DNA of 52,269 bases from Rhodospirillaceae bacterium (GCA_018701215.1 JABIWH010000048.1:1-52269); one strand, 5' to 3'. Positions 33,422 through 42,675 are shown, counted from the first letter of the stretch. Notes: a model not told the origin generated them from the sequence alone. Numbers and translations are program-made.

Positions 33422-34596
33422 AACCCAACCTCCTCGTCGCTTTCTCCTTCGGTCATTGCGCCAATGATCTGGTGCCGATTGGGATGTACATCCTGATTCC
33501 GGCGTTTGGCACGGCCATGGGGCTGTCGCCGGCTGAGATCGGGTTGTTGTTCATGCTTCACAGTCTCGGCGCCTCGCTCGCCTATTTTCCGGCAGGCCTA
33601 TTGGCCGATCATGTGGCCAATCGCGGTGTCCTGCTGGCGGGGACATTTTTCTGGGTCGGTTTCGGTTATCTGACAGCCTCGTTCGTTGACGGTTTTTGGA
33701 CCTTTGCTATTGTGATCTCAATTGCCGGCATGGGTGACGCCGCCTGGCATCCCATTGCAACGGGCGTGCTGACGCAGATGCATAAGGCAAGGCGTGCCTA
33801 TGCCTTGGGCGTACATGCTATTGGGGGCTATTTTTCACAAACCATCGCATTACCCGCGGCCGGGTTGCTATTGGCCATGTGGGATTGGCACGTTGCAATA
33901 CGGGTGCTGGCGGTCCCGACCTTGCTCATGGGATGCGCCTTTATTTTTATCAGCCGGCATGTGCCGCGTCACGTCAATAGCCGGCCAACGAGGGCGGATT
34001 TTACCGCGATCTGGCGGGTCTGGACCACCAGGGCGGGGCTGCGGGTTATCGCGCTGTTTATCGCCTACAACATGGGTCTATTCGCAATCATTGCGATGAC
34101 GCCGCTGTACCTCAACGCCAACCACGGTCTTGGCTGGTTGGAGACGGCTCTTGTCATGGCCGCGATGATGCTTGTCGGCGCCCTGGCGCAACCATGGACG
34201 GGGAAGATATCCGATAACGTTGGACGGCGGCCGTTGATTATTTTTGCTAACGCGATTGCGGCCGTCGCGTCGCTGTTCGCCTGGCTGACAACCGACTTTG
34301 TGCTCACCGTTATTGCCCTGGGCGTGGCGCTGACCTTCCTGGTGGCGATCCGGGCCGTATTGCTGGCGACCGCGCTCGATCACGCCGGTGGACGCGAAGG
34401 CACCAGCCTTGGTTTGGCGTTCGCCGCCATGGAAGGTTTTGCCGCCTCGGCCGCGGTCTTGGCCGGGCTTGCGGGAGAGAGCGATCTGGCCAATGCCTTC
34501 CTGCTGGCCAGTGTTTTTTCTCTGGTGGCGGTTGTTCTGGCGGTTGCAACGCCGAAGCGAGATAATGCGTCGATACGGGCGACGGCCGCCGAGTAA
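33418..34596 (+). CDS. Major facilitator superfamily transporter
   Basis: The 392-residue inner-membrane protein is predicted to have 12 helices. It shows an MFS-like loop after helix 2 (AGLLADHVANRG) and a second in the other half (GKISDNVGRRPLIIFAN). Translation is coupled to the MetX-like gene by an ATGA overlap, which suggests that the carrier exports or imports that enzyme's substrate or product. The specific substrate cannot be read from sequence. A two-hairpin repeat follows about 130 bases downstream. Confidence 0.88.
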   Translation: MKPNLLVAFSFGHCANDLVPIGMYILIPAFGTAMGLSPAEIGLLFMLHSLGASLAYFPAGLLADHVANRGVLLAGTFFWVGFGYLTASFVDGFWTFAIVISIAGMGDAAWHPIATGVLTQMHKARRAYALGVHAIGGYFSQTIALPAAGLLLAMWDWHVAIRVLAVPTLLMGCAFIFISRHVPRHVNSRPTRADFTAIWRVWTTRAGLRVIALFIAYNMGLFAIIAMTPLYLNANHGLGWLETALVMAAMMLVGALAQPWTGKISDNVGRRPLIIFANAIAAVASLFAWLTTDFVLTVIALGVALTFLVAIRAVLLATALDHAGGREGTSLGLAFAAMEGFAASAAVLAGLAGESDLANAFLLASVFSLVAVVLAVATPKRDNASIRATAAE

Positions 34597-34723
34597 TTCG
34601 CAGCGCGCTGGTTGGGAGCGGAACCGCCAACGGTGGTAGTTTGCCCGTTATTGATTGGGATCAAAGTGAAGCTGCCCCAGGTCCGGTAGATTTCCGGTAT
34701 CCGTGAGCTGACGTCACGGCACT

Positions 34724-34840
34724 TAGAGCAATTTTCAATTAATCGGAGTCGCCGCCGTAGCTTATTTGGCGCGACTTAAGTAATCGGTTCAATTGCTCGA
34801 TTCTTAAGAGACCGAGCGCATTTTCAAATAATGCGCTCTA
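34724..34840 (+). repeat. Two-hairpin dispersed repeat, copy 2
   Basis: This 117-bp element runs from TAGAGCAATTTTCAATTAAT to TAATGCGCTCTA. Module 1 is a long stem in which GAGCAATT pairs with AATTGCTC and AGTCGC pairs imperfectly with GCGACT. Module 2 is a 9-bp perfect stem, GAGCGCATT / AATGCGCTC. It ends 17 bases before the acyl-CoA dehydrogenase start codon. Copy 3 (45743-45845) is nearly identical but lacks about 14 bases in the middle. Confidence 0.8.
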
Positions 34841-34857
34841 GCAGAGGTTTTCGGTAA

Positions 34858-36126
34858 ATGGATTTCGCTTTTTCAGATCGCTCCATCGAAATGCAGGACA
34901 GGGTACGCCGTTTCATGCGGGACTATGTGCTGCCCCATGAGCACGCCTACCACGATGACGTTTCCAATGGCATTTTCCCACCGCAAGTGGTCGAGGATTT
35001 GAAGGCCCTGGCCAAGGATGAAGGCCTGTGGAATTTCTTCCTGCCCGCCCTGCCTGATGATGCACCGGGCACCGGACTTAGCAATCTGGAATATGCGCCG
35101 CTGGCCGAGATCATGGGCCGGGTCTATTGGGCCTCGGAAGTGTTCAATTGCAATGCGCCCGATTCCGGTAATATGGAGCTGCTCAATCTGTTCGCGACGC
35201 CGGAACAGCGGGAGCGTTGGCTGATGCCGTTGTTCGAGGGAGAGATCCGCTCCTGCTTCATGATGACGGAGCCGGACGTTGCTTCATCCGATGCCACCAA
35301 TATCCAGTTCAATATTCGCCGGGACGGCGATGAATATGTCCTGGACGGGCGCAAATGGTTCATCACCAACGCCCTTGATCCCCGCGCCAAGGTCGGCATC
35401 GTGCTTGGCGTAACCGACCCCGACGGCCCGCCCCATAAGCGGCACAGTCAGGTGATGTTCCCCATGGACACGCCGGGTATCGAGATAGAGCGGAATATCT
35501 CCTACATGAACCACCTCGCACCTGAAGGCACCTGCGAGGTGGTCTTTCGCGGCGTCCGCGTGCCGGTGGAGAATTTGCTGGGCGAGGAGGGCGCGGGCTT
35601 TGCCCTGGCCCAGGCGCGCTTGGGGCCGGGGCGCATTCATCATTGCATGCGCTCGCTTGGCCAATGCGAGGTGGCGCTGGATCTGATGTGCCAGCGTGCC
35701 CTGGAACGCCGGGCGTTCGGTAAATACCTGCATGAATACGGCAATATCGGCGACTGGATCGCCGAGGCCCGGATCGAGATTGAACAGGCCCGTCTGTTGG
35801 TGCTGAAAACCGCCTGGATGATCGATCAAGTCGGCAACAGAGAGGCGCGGCGCGAGATTTCCATGATCACCGCCCTGGTGCCGCCCCTGCAGACCAAGAT
35901 CGTCAACCGCGCCATTCAGGTGTTCGGCGCCATGGGCCTATCGCCCGATACGCCGCTGCCCTATCTGTGGAGCTGGGGCAGGGCGCTGCAAATCCTCGAC
36001 GGCCCCGATGAGGTGCATTTAAGGGCCGTGGCGCGCTATGAGATTAAACGCGCCGGCGAGGAGCGCGGCAGCAATGTCATCTCCGAAGGCTACCGGCAAA
36101 GCCGCTATGTACCGCCGCGAGAATAG
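34858..36126 (+). CDS. Acyl-CoA dehydrogenase (ACAD10/11-like)
   Basis: This 422-residue FAD enzyme introduces a double bond next to the acyl-CoA carbonyl and passes electrons to ETF. It opens MDFAFSDRSIEMQDRVRRFM, has the FAD/substrate block CFMMTEPDVASSDATNIQ, LDGRKWFITNA, and the helical C-terminal domain with RRAFGKYLHEYGNIGDWIAEAR. The active-base region reads RALQILDGPDEVHLRAVARYE; DGPDEVH replaces the usual EGTxxI and is characteristic of ACAD10/11-like enzymes. Long- or branched-chain substrates are common in that group. A two-hairpin repeat ends directly upstream, so its promoter may lie within or beyond the repeat. Confidence 0.92.
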   Translation: MDFAFSDRSIEMQDRVRRFMRDYVLPHEHAYHDDVSNGIFPPQVVEDLKALAKDEGLWNFFLPALPDDAPGTGLSNLEYAPLAEIMGRVYWASEVFNCNAPDSGNMELLNLFATPEQRERWLMPLFEGEIRSCFMMTEPDVASSDATNIQFNIRRDGDEYVLDGRKWFITNALDPRAKVGIVLGVTDPDGPPHKRHSQVMFPMDTPGIEIERNISYMNHLAPEGTCEVVFRGVRVPVENLLGEEGAGFALAQARLGPGRIHHCMRSLGQCEVALDLMCQRALERRAFGKYLHEYGNIGDWIAEARIEIEQARLLVLKTAWMIDQVGNREARREISMITALVPPLQTKIVNRAIQVFGAMGLSPDTPLPYLWSWGRALQILDGPDEVHLRAVARYEIKRAGEERGSNVISEGYRQSRYVPPRE

Positions 36127-36146
36127 TTAGGCAGGGTGCGATTGGT

Positions 36147-36353
36147 TTAAACGAGAAAGCCGAATTTCGACATTTTGACGCAAAAACAATCTGGGGAAAA
36201 CTCAAGTTCGGCGTCAGCAAACTGGGCACGCTGGCGGATATTGTGGTGGTCGGCGGCGACCCGCTGCGGAATATCGATCTACTGGTGCGCGATGGCGCCG
36301 GTCTGTCAGCGATTATTTAGGACGGCAAATTCCACAAAAACCTGCTGGTTTGA
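36147..36353 (+). pseudogene. Amidohydrolase C-terminal remnant with internal stop
   Basis: One frame reads KLGTLADIVVVGGDPLRNID, then LLVRDGAGLSAII, a TAG at 36318-36320, and DGKFHKNLLV before a TGA. This is the conserved C-terminal end of imidazolonepropionase-like amidohydrolases (LADxVVxDGDPL...DGKxxKNLL). The catalytic domain is missing upstream, where the acyl-CoA dehydrogenase gene ends, and the frame has no start codon. It is a decayed gene fragment. Confidence 0.7.
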
Positions 36354-36739
36354 ACCTTGCCAAGCATGCTTCGGGCCACGTTCCTCGGGCAAGAATGCCG
36401 TACGGTAGAAATATAATTACCTTGTTGTGACTGTGATCACTGCGCGAATCCCCAATTCTGTCTAAAGCTAATGTACGGAGGAGGGAAAAGTCGGAACGAA
36501 AACCAACTTTCCCAGATTTACTAGACCTATTGGTGCCGCGAATTGGCCTCGATAGTTGCTTGAGACGTCTTGGCTGGCTCTGATGAGCGCCGCGAGTTTG
36601 TCTTGCTGCAATTCCCCATGCGTGGGGGATCGGTTTTGGAAAGGATCTCGTTATTTCGACGCCCATTTTCAATGCTCTGGACCGACGCGCTACCGCCCGC
36701 GCTGGCGCGGACTGGCAGAATGCCTGCGGTGATGGGCCC
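36354..36739. other. Gap between the amidohydrolase remnant and the PAS-like fragment
   Basis: No complete gene was recognised. A CRP/FNR-like sequence, TGTGACTGTGATCACT, lies at 36426-36441. From 36587 a frame without start codon runs in phase into the PAS-like gene at 36740, so the right part may be its decayed or unannotated 5' end. Confidence 0.4.
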
Positions 36740-37108
36740 ATGCCGAGCCTGAGCACTTTGGGGATCGGCGATATGGCAGGGGAGTGGCGCGACCGGTTTC
36801 TTATCAGCAGCGACCGTGGCATGTCTCACGCGGTCTTCATCACCTGCGGCGATACACTGCAATCCGCGTGGGAAATCGAACGCATGGGCCGTACATTGAA
36901 CACGACCCTGCCGGAAGATCTGCGAGACTGCTTTGTCGAAGGTTGCGAACAATCGTTGCAAGAGGGTGGTCCCGTTGCCGTTGAAGGCCGCTACAATGAC
37001 CTGGATCTCGGAGAAGTTCTGTTTCGCTGTATCATGATGCCCGTACGGGCCCAAAGCACCATTGGTGAATTCGTCTACGGCGCCTATACCCATAAGCGCG
37101 CCGACTAG
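36740..37108 (+). CDS. PAS_5-like protein, probably 5'-truncated
   Basis: The 122-residue product includes GEWRDRFLISSDRGMSHAVF, a helical middle (LPEDLRDCFVEGCEQSL) and EVLFRCIMMPVRAQSTIGEFVYGAY. This is the layout of the small PAS_5-type sensor proteins common in alphaproteobacteria, usually about 160 residues long. The same frame is open upstream to 36587 (for instance DWQNACGDGPMPSL) but contains no ATG, GTG or TTG. The ATG at 36740 lacks a good ribosome-binding site. It follows a pseudogene, so this may also be decaying. Confidence 0.55.
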   Translation: MPSLSTLGIGDMAGEWRDRFLISSDRGMSHAVFITCGDTLQSAWEIERMGRTLNTTLPEDLRDCFVEGCEQSLQEGGPVAVEGRYNDLDLGEVLFRCIMMPVRAQSTIGEFVYGAYTHKRAD

Positions 37109-37226
37109 CGCGGATGCGGCCCGCGAAATCCCGCTAGGGAGACAAACCGCGATCATTGACATCTTGGCCATGGCCTTTCCCGTCCGTACCCTGGATAATG
37201 GCGGCAGCAATTTGGGAGGATTGGTC

Positions 37227-38117
37227 ATGAAAGTTGGGTTTATCGGGGTCGGCCATATGGGCGGGCCCATGTGCCGCAATATTATCAAGGGCGGGCACGA
37301 GGTGCTGGTCTATGACCTGTCTGAGGCGGCGGTGCAGGCCTGTGTCGAGGTTGGCGGCATCGCGGGCGGTTCCATCGCCGATGTGGCATCTCAGGTCGAG
37401 GTGGTGATGACATCCCTGCCCATGCCCAGGGATGTGGAGGCGGCCGCCCTGGGTCCTGGCGGCATCGGCGAGAGCGCCAAGCCCGGTACGATCTATGTTG
37501 ATCTGTCCACCAATTCACCCGCCATGATGCGCAAGATCGCGGCGGAGCTGGCAACGAAGGATATCCCCACCCTGGATGGCCCGGTCAGCGGCGGCGTGGT
37601 CGGGGCCGAAAAGGGCACCATCGCCATCATGGTGGGCGGCGAGCGGGCGATGTTCGAACGCTGCCTGCCGGTGTTTGAATCCTTTGGCGAAAACATCATC
37701 CATACCGGCGAGTTGGGCAGCGGCTGTGTTGCCAAGATCTGCAACAACATGGTGGCCTTCACGAACATGACGGCCGGCGCCGAGGGTCTGATGCTGGGCG
37801 TTGCCGCCGGGATCGATCCGGTTATTCTGGATCAGGTAATCCGCAATAGCTCCGGCAACTCCATGAGCTACCGCGGCGTGGCCAAAGCCGCTCTCGAGCG
37901 GGATTTCAAGCCGGCCTTCACCGTGGATCTGGCCTACAAGGATCTGCGCCTGGCATTGGAGCTGGCGGACGATCTGGACATGCCGTTACTATTGGGGCCG
38001 CAGGTTCACAACATCATGCGCATGGCGCGCGGCAAGGACGGCGGCGGCGACAACGTCACCGCCGTGTTGAAAGTTTATGAAGCGATCATGGGACAACAAG
38101 TCGGTCCCGCAAAATAG
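37227..38117 (+). CDS. 3-hydroxyisobutyrate dehydrogenase / tartronate semialdehyde reductase family enzyme
   Basis: This 296-residue beta-hydroxyacid dehydrogenase has the dinucleotide motif GFIGVGHMGGPMCRNI, VDLSTNSP, the substrate motif DGPVSGGVVGAEKGTIAIMV and the catalytic lysine in GSGCVAKICNNM. The C-terminal helical domain has KDLRLALELADDLDMPLLLG. The exact hydroxyacid cannot be assigned. ATG 37227 follows TGGGAGGA. It is followed 32 bases later by a class III CoA-transferase/racemase gene and may act with it on branched-chain or hydroxyacyl intermediates. Confidence 0.9.
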   Translation: MKVGFIGVGHMGGPMCRNIIKGGHEVLVYDLSEAAVQACVEVGGIAGGSIADVASQVEVVMTSLPMPRDVEAAALGPGGIGESAKPGTIYVDLSTNSPAMMRKIAAELATKDIPTLDGPVSGGVVGAEKGTIAIMVGGERAMFERCLPVFESFGENIIHTGELGSGCVAKICNNMVAFTNMTAGAEGLMLGVAAGIDPVILDQVIRNSSGNSMSYRGVAKAALERDFKPAFTVDLAYKDLRLALELADDLDMPLLLGPQVHNIMRMARGKDGGGDNVTAVLKVYEAIMGQQVGPAK

Positions 38118-38149
38118 ATCAGATAGAACCACAAACGAACGAGGAAATC

Positions 38150-39319
38150 ATGAGTACGGATAGTGAAAAAAGCGGCCCCCTGGCGGGCGTGAAAATTATC
38201 GAACTGGCCGGCATTGGCCCGGCACCTTTGTGTTGCACGTTGCTGGCCGATATGGGCGCGGATATCCTGCGCATTGACCGCAATGCGCCTTCTGGCCTGG
38301 GCTCGCCGCGTACCCCGAAAACCGACCTGTTGCGCCGTAGCCGCCCATCCGTCTCAATCGACATGAAGCACCCCAAGGGTATTGCCGCGCTGCAGGCTCT
38401 GATAGATCAGGCCGACGCGATCATCGATCCCTTCCGTCCCGGCGTCACGGAACGATTGGGCGTGGGACCCGAGGACTGCATGGCGCGTAATCCGAAGCTG
38501 GTCTATGGCCGCATGACCGGCTGGGGCCAGGACGGAACCTTGAGCCAGGCCGCGGGCCATGATCTGAACTATCTGGCGCTGACCGGCGTGTTGCATGCCA
38601 TTGGCCCCAAGGAGATCCCGGTACCGCCTCTGAACGTGGTCGCGGACATGGGCGGCGGTGCAATGTTCCTCGCCGTCGGCATCCTGGCCGGCGTGATCGA
38701 GGCCAGGCAATCGGGCAAGGGCCAGGTGGTTGATATCGCCATGACCGAAGGCTCTGCCTTCCTTGGCACCGGCGCCTTCGGCACCCTGGCGGCGGGTGAT
38801 TGGAAGCACGAGCGGAATGCCAACGTCCTCGACGGCGGCGCGCATTTCTATCGTTGCTACGGGACCTCCGACGGCAAGTTCGTCTCCATCGCCTCAATCG
38901 AGGCCAAATTCTACGCCATCCTGCTGGACAAGCTTGGCCTGGACCCCGCCGACCTGCCGGCCCAGATGGACCGCCCCACCTGGCCCGACATGGCCGAAAA
39001 GTTCGCTGGGTTGTTTGCTCAAAAAACCCGCGATCAATGGTGCGAGATCATGGAAGGCACCGATATCTGCTTCGCGCCGGTGTTGAACTTTGATGAGGCG
39101 TTCGAGCACCCCCACGCCATCTCGCGCGGCAGCTTTGTCGAGGTTGACGGCGTGAAACAGCCGGTCTCGGCACCACGTTTCTCACGCACGCCGGCATCCA
39201 TTAAATCGCCACCGCCGGAGATGGGGGCGAATACCGCCGCCGGCCTAGCTGCATGGGGTATGAGCGAGGCCGAAATCGCCGCTCTGATGGAAGAAAAAGC
39301 CGTCGGCTGGCAAGGCTAG
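38150..39319 (+). CDS. CaiB/BaiF (class III) CoA-transferase, alpha-methylacyl-CoA racemase-like
   Basis: The 389-residue protein has the class III interlocked-dimer fold: VKIIELAGIGPAPLCCTLLADMGADI, then DLLRRSRPSVSIDMK, and RMTGWGQDGTLSQAAGHDLNYLAL. The GQVVDIAMTEGSAFLG block carries the conserved Asp of the family and resembles alpha-methylacyl-CoA racemase more than formyl-CoA transferase. A racemase would fit use of branched acyl-CoA by the nearby dehydrogenase. It starts behind GAGGAAATC and follows the hydroxyacid dehydrogenase in the same operon. Confidence 0.9.
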   Translation: MSTDSEKSGPLAGVKIIELAGIGPAPLCCTLLADMGADILRIDRNAPSGLGSPRTPKTDLLRRSRPSVSIDMKHPKGIAALQALIDQADAIIDPFRPGVTERLGVGPEDCMARNPKLVYGRMTGWGQDGTLSQAAGHDLNYLALTGVLHAIGPKEIPVPPLNVVADMGGGAMFLAVGILAGVIEARQSGKGQVVDIAMTEGSAFLGTGAFGTLAAGDWKHERNANVLDGGAHFYRCYGTSDGKFVSIASIEAKFYAILLDKLGLDPADLPAQMDRPTWPDMAEKFAGLFAQKTRDQWCEIMEGTDICFAPVLNFDEAFEHPHAISRGSFVEVDGVKQPVSAPRFSRTPASIKSPPPEMGANTAAGLAAWGMSEAEIAALMEEKAVGWQG

Positions 39320-39368
39320 GGCTGGCAGGGCTAGGGTAGGCGGGCGGCGCGAAACCGGACCGGACAGC

Positions 39369-41129
39369 ATGCAAAAGGTCTTTGATCGCGCTGTCGCCCG
39401 CCACAAAGCGGGCGATGCTGCCGGGGCGCAGAAACTCTATCGCAGGATACTGAAGGCGGAACCGCGTAATCCGGTGGTGCTCAATCTGTCGGGTGTCGCG
39501 GCCTTTCAATTGGGCTGGAAGAAAGCAGCTGTTGAAAGCCTCTTAAAGGCCATTGCCATCGCACCGGATTATGGCGATGCCCATTTCAACCATGCCAACG
39601 TCATGGCTCAGCTGGGCCGGCGCGAGGAGGCCGTGGAAAGTTACCGTGCCGCCGTGCGCCTGGAACCGCGCAACGGCCAGGCGCTTAATTCCCTGGGCGC
39701 CCTGCTGCGTGACCTTGGCCATTGGCGGGAGGCCCTGGCCAGCTACCGCCAACTACTTGCCCTGGGGACGGACGGCGCGGAAATTCACAACGATATCGGT
39801 CTGTTGCTTGGTGAATTGGAGCAGTGGGACGAAGCGGCGGTCAGTTTTCGCCATGCCATCACGATTGATCCGGCCTACGCCAGGGCGCACTACCACCTCG
39901 GCAATGCGGAGCGCGCGCAGGGCCACTTGGAGGCGGCGGCCGCTTGCTATGGACGGGCCGTGGCGGCCGATCCGGACTATCTGTTGGCTTACAACAACCT
40001 TGGCATGACACAGCATGAATTGGGGCGGATGGCGGAGGCGGAGGCAAGCTTTCGCCGTGCCGTTGCCATCGATGTCGACTATGCCCCGGCCTGGGTAAAC
40101 CTTGGCATTCTGAGTAATGGCGGTGGCAATGATAACATCGCTGATTTCGAGCGTCTGATCGCAAAACCAGATTTGCCCGTCGCCGATGCCGTTGGCTTGC
40201 GCTTCAGCCTTGGCCAAGCCTATGAGCGGCAGGGCGCTCAAGCAGAGGCATTCGATCATATCGTTATCGGTAACCGCCTGAAACGCGAAGCCTCGAACTA
40301 CGATGTCGCCGCCATGGCCGACAATTTCTCCCGCACCAAGCAGGTCTTTGACGCGGCCTTCTTCGCGCGTCACGCTGCCGTCGGCGATAGCAGTAATTTG
40401 CCGGTCTTTATCCTTGGCATGCCCCGCTCGGGCACCACCTTGATTGAGCAGATCCTGGCCAGCCATGGCGAAGTGCATGGTGCCGGCGAACTGTCTGAAC
40501 TGGGCGCCATCGCCAACCGTTTGCCCCAGCGGATCGGCTCGGAACAAGGCTATCCCGATTGCGTGGCGTCGGCGGGGGATGAATTATGGGCGGAACTGGG
40601 CGTGGGCTATGTCGATGCGGTGTCACGGCTGGGGCCGAACAAAAGCCGGGTCTGCGACAAGATGCCGGCGAATTTTCTCCGTCTTGGCCTGATCCACCTG
40701 ATGCTGCCAAATGCCGCGATTATCCATTGCCGGCGCGATGCCATGGACACCTGTTATTCCTGTTTTTCGCTGTTGTTCAGCGAGGGTCAGCACTTTGCCT
40801 ACGACTTGGCCGAATTGGGCCAATATTACCGGCAATACGATGCCTTGATGCGCCATTGGCACGCGGTTCTACCGGGCCGCATTCTGGATGTGCATTACGA
40901 GGATGTGGTCAACGATCTGGAAGGCTCCGCCCGCCGCTTCGTGGCTCATTGCGGCCTGGAATGGGATCCTCGCTGCCTGGATTTCCACAAGACCGAACGG
41001 GCCGTGCGCACAGCCAGCAAGAGCCAGGTCCGCCAGCCCATTTACGCCAGTTCCCTTGGCCGCTGGCGGCGCCATCAAGAGCGGTTGCAGCCGCTCATCA
41101 ATGCCTTGGGACCGCTAGCCAAGATTTAA
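39369..41129 (+). CDS. TPR-repeat sulfotransferase
   Basis: The 586-residue protein fuses about seven tetratricopeptide repeats (residues 1-270, with units such as ALNSLGALLRDLGHWREALA and AYNNLGMTQHELGRMAEAEA) to a C-terminal sulfotransferase domain. The domain has the PAPS 5'-phosphosulfate loop FILGMPRSGTTLIEQILASH and a 3'-phosphate-binding segment HCRRDAMDTCYSCF. Such proteins transfer sulfate to glycans or other acceptors, with the TPRs binding the partner; the acceptor is unknown. Its stop codon overlaps the stop of the convergent LLM gene. Confidence 0.92.
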   Translation: MQKVFDRAVARHKAGDAAGAQKLYRRILKAEPRNPVVLNLSGVAAFQLGWKKAAVESLLKAIAIAPDYGDAHFNHANVMAQLGRREEAVESYRAAVRLEPRNGQALNSLGALLRDLGHWREALASYRQLLALGTDGAEIHNDIGLLLGELEQWDEAAVSFRHAITIDPAYARAHYHLGNAERAQGHLEAAAACYGRAVAADPDYLLAYNNLGMTQHELGRMAEAEASFRRAVAIDVDYAPAWVNLGILSNGGGNDNIADFERLIAKPDLPVADAVGLRFSLGQAYERQGAQAEAFDHIVIGNRLKREASNYDVAAMADNFSRTKQVFDAAFFARHAAVGDSSNLPVFILGMPRSGTTLIEQILASHGEVHGAGELSELGAIANRLPQRIGSEQGYPDCVASAGDELWAELGVGYVDAVSRLGPNKSRVCDKMPANFLRLGLIHLMLPNAAIIHCRRDAMDTCYSCFSLLFSEGQHFAYDLAELGQYYRQYDALMRHWHAVLPGRILDVHYEDVVNDLEGSARRFVAHCGLEWDPRCLDFHKTERAVRTASKSQVRQPIYASSLGRWRRHQERLQPLINALGPLAKI

Positions 41130-42151
41130 TTCCGGCACCTGGGAAAGACCGATTTGCCCAGAGTTTCGATCAGGGCCGCGCGTTCATCGACGAACCCGGT
41201 AAAGAGAAACTGGTGAATGCCGGCGGCGCGGATTTCCTGGATGCGCTGTACGCTCTCGTCCGCCGTTCCGATGACGGCAAAGCGCTCGGTCATATATGCC
41301 AGCAGTTCCGGATTATCCATCAGGCCGGCGTTGGGAGACTGGCCCAGGTCTTCGTGATGGGCCGGGCGATAGCCTGATTGGACCGTTCGAATGGCCTCTG
41401 CGAATTCGGGCGGTACCAGTTTGCCTTTCTGGGTGAAGCGGAATGCATGGTGCGCGGTCGATGCCAGCTCCATGCGGATTTCATTGATCAGCGCGGCCCG
41501 GTCCGTACCCACGTTGACCCGGGTCATGGCCCAAATGTCGATATCATCCAGGCTCCGGCCCGCCCGCTCGGCACCGATGGCAAGATGGTGCAGGGTTAGC
41601 TTTACCACCTCCGCCGAAAGCCCCATGCCGCAGATCACGCCGTCGGCGACTTCGCCGGCAAGCTCCAGGGTTTTCGGGCCCTCGGCCGCGATATAGACCG
41701 GTACCGGATTGTCCGCCTGTTCCGCCACCCATTGGGTATGGATGCCACGCCCGGCGAACTCGGTGGGCCGGCCCGACAACATTTCCCGCAAGGTAACGAT
41801 ATATTCGCGCAGGCCCGCCAGGCCCGGCGGGCGCTCGTTCAAGTTATAGAGTGCACTGTCGCCGGTACCGATACCCAGCATGGCGCGGCCGCCTGAAAGC
41901 TCCTGCACACTTGCCGCCGCCGACGCCATGACGGCGGGGTGGCGGGTGAGGGGGTTGGTCACCGACGGCCCGATCATCATGCGTTCAGTCGCCTGACCCA
42001 CCATGGCGAGGGTGACGAAGAGCTCGCGAAACAGCGATTGCGAATCCGCGACGCCGAACCAGTCGAAACCGGATTTCTCGGCCAGCTTGGCGTTCTCGAC
42101 CGCGGACGCGATGCTGCGCGGGACTTCAATAATGCCGAAACGTGCTTTCAT
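41126..42151 (-). CDS. Luciferase-like (LLM) flavin/F420-dependent oxidoreductase
   Basis: The 341-residue TIM-barrel protein has LAEKSGFDWFGVADSQSLFREL, the family core NPLTRHPAVMASAAASVQELSGGRAMLGIGTGD and PVYIAAEGPKTLELAGEVADGVI. These features match the F420-dependent methylenetetrahydromethanopterin-reductase-like group. Substrate and cofactor (FMN or F420) are open. It is a single leftward gene between the convergent sulfotransferase and the Lrp regulator, 56 bases from the latter, and may be co-transcribed with it. Confidence 0.88.
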   Translation of the reverse strand: MKARFGIIEVPRSIASAVENAKLAEKSGFDWFGVADSQSLFRELFVTLAMVGQATERMMIGPSVTNPLTRHPAVMASAAASVQELSGGRAMLGIGTGDSALYNLNERPPGLAGLREYIVTLREMLSGRPTEFAGRGIHTQWVAEQADNPVPVYIAAEGPKTLELAGEVADGVICGMGLSAEVVKLTLHHLAIGAERAGRSLDDIDIWAMTRVNVGTDRAALINEIRMELASTAHHAFRFTQKGKLVPPEFAEAIRTVQSGYRPAHHEDLGQSPNAGLMDNPELLAYMTERFAVIGTADESVQRIQEIRAAGIHQFLFTGFVDERAALIETLGKSVFPRCRN

Positions 42152-42207
42152 GGCGGTTATCCTGCCAGTTTCTATAGTTACGGCGGGAGTATAGCAGAGC
42201 CTGGATG

Positions 42208-42675
42208 TTATAGCGGCAGCGACGTCTTATAGACGACTTGCTTCAATGCGAAGCTCGACTTGATGCTGGCCACACCCGGTATTTGCGTCAGGTGCGCCAT
42301 CAGGAATTGCTGATAGGCGGCCAGATCCCGGGCGACTACGCGCAGCAGGTAATCGGCATCGCCGGTCATCAAATAGCACTCCATGACCTCTGGGCGGGCC
42401 AGGATGGCATCTTCAAATGTTTTCAGGTCGGCGACGACCTGACGCTCCAACGTTACTTGGATGAAAACGCTGACCGGCAGATCGACCGCGTTTTGGTCGA
42501 CCAGGGCCATGTATCCCTTGATGACGCCGGCGGCTTCAAGGTTGCGCACCCGGCGCAGACAGGGCGATGGGGAAAGATTGACCTTCTCCGCCAACTCGAC
42601 GTTGGTCAGGCGGCAATTTTCCTGAATATGGGTCAGGATACTCAAGTCTGTCGTATCAACATCTGTTTTTGGCAT
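42208..42675 (-). CDS. Lrp/AsnC-family transcriptional regulator
   Basis: The 155-residue protein has an N-terminal helix-turn-helix (LTNVELAEKVNLSPSPCLRRVRNLEAAGVIKGY) and a C-terminal RAM domain (VECY-type segment PEVMECYLMTGDADYLLRVVA). Proteins of this family sense amino acids and often control the divergent gene, here the AceE-like dehydrogenase 140 bases away. The intergenic region is AT-rich, as is usual for Lrp sites. Confidence 0.92.
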   Translation of the reverse strand: MPKTDVDTTDLSILTHIQENCRLTNVELAEKVNLSPSPCLRRVRNLEAAGVIKGYMALVDQNAVDLPVSVFIQVTLERQVVADLKTFEDAILARPEVMECYLMTGDADYLLRVVARDLAAYQQFLMAHLTQIPGVASIKSSFALKQVVYKTSLPL

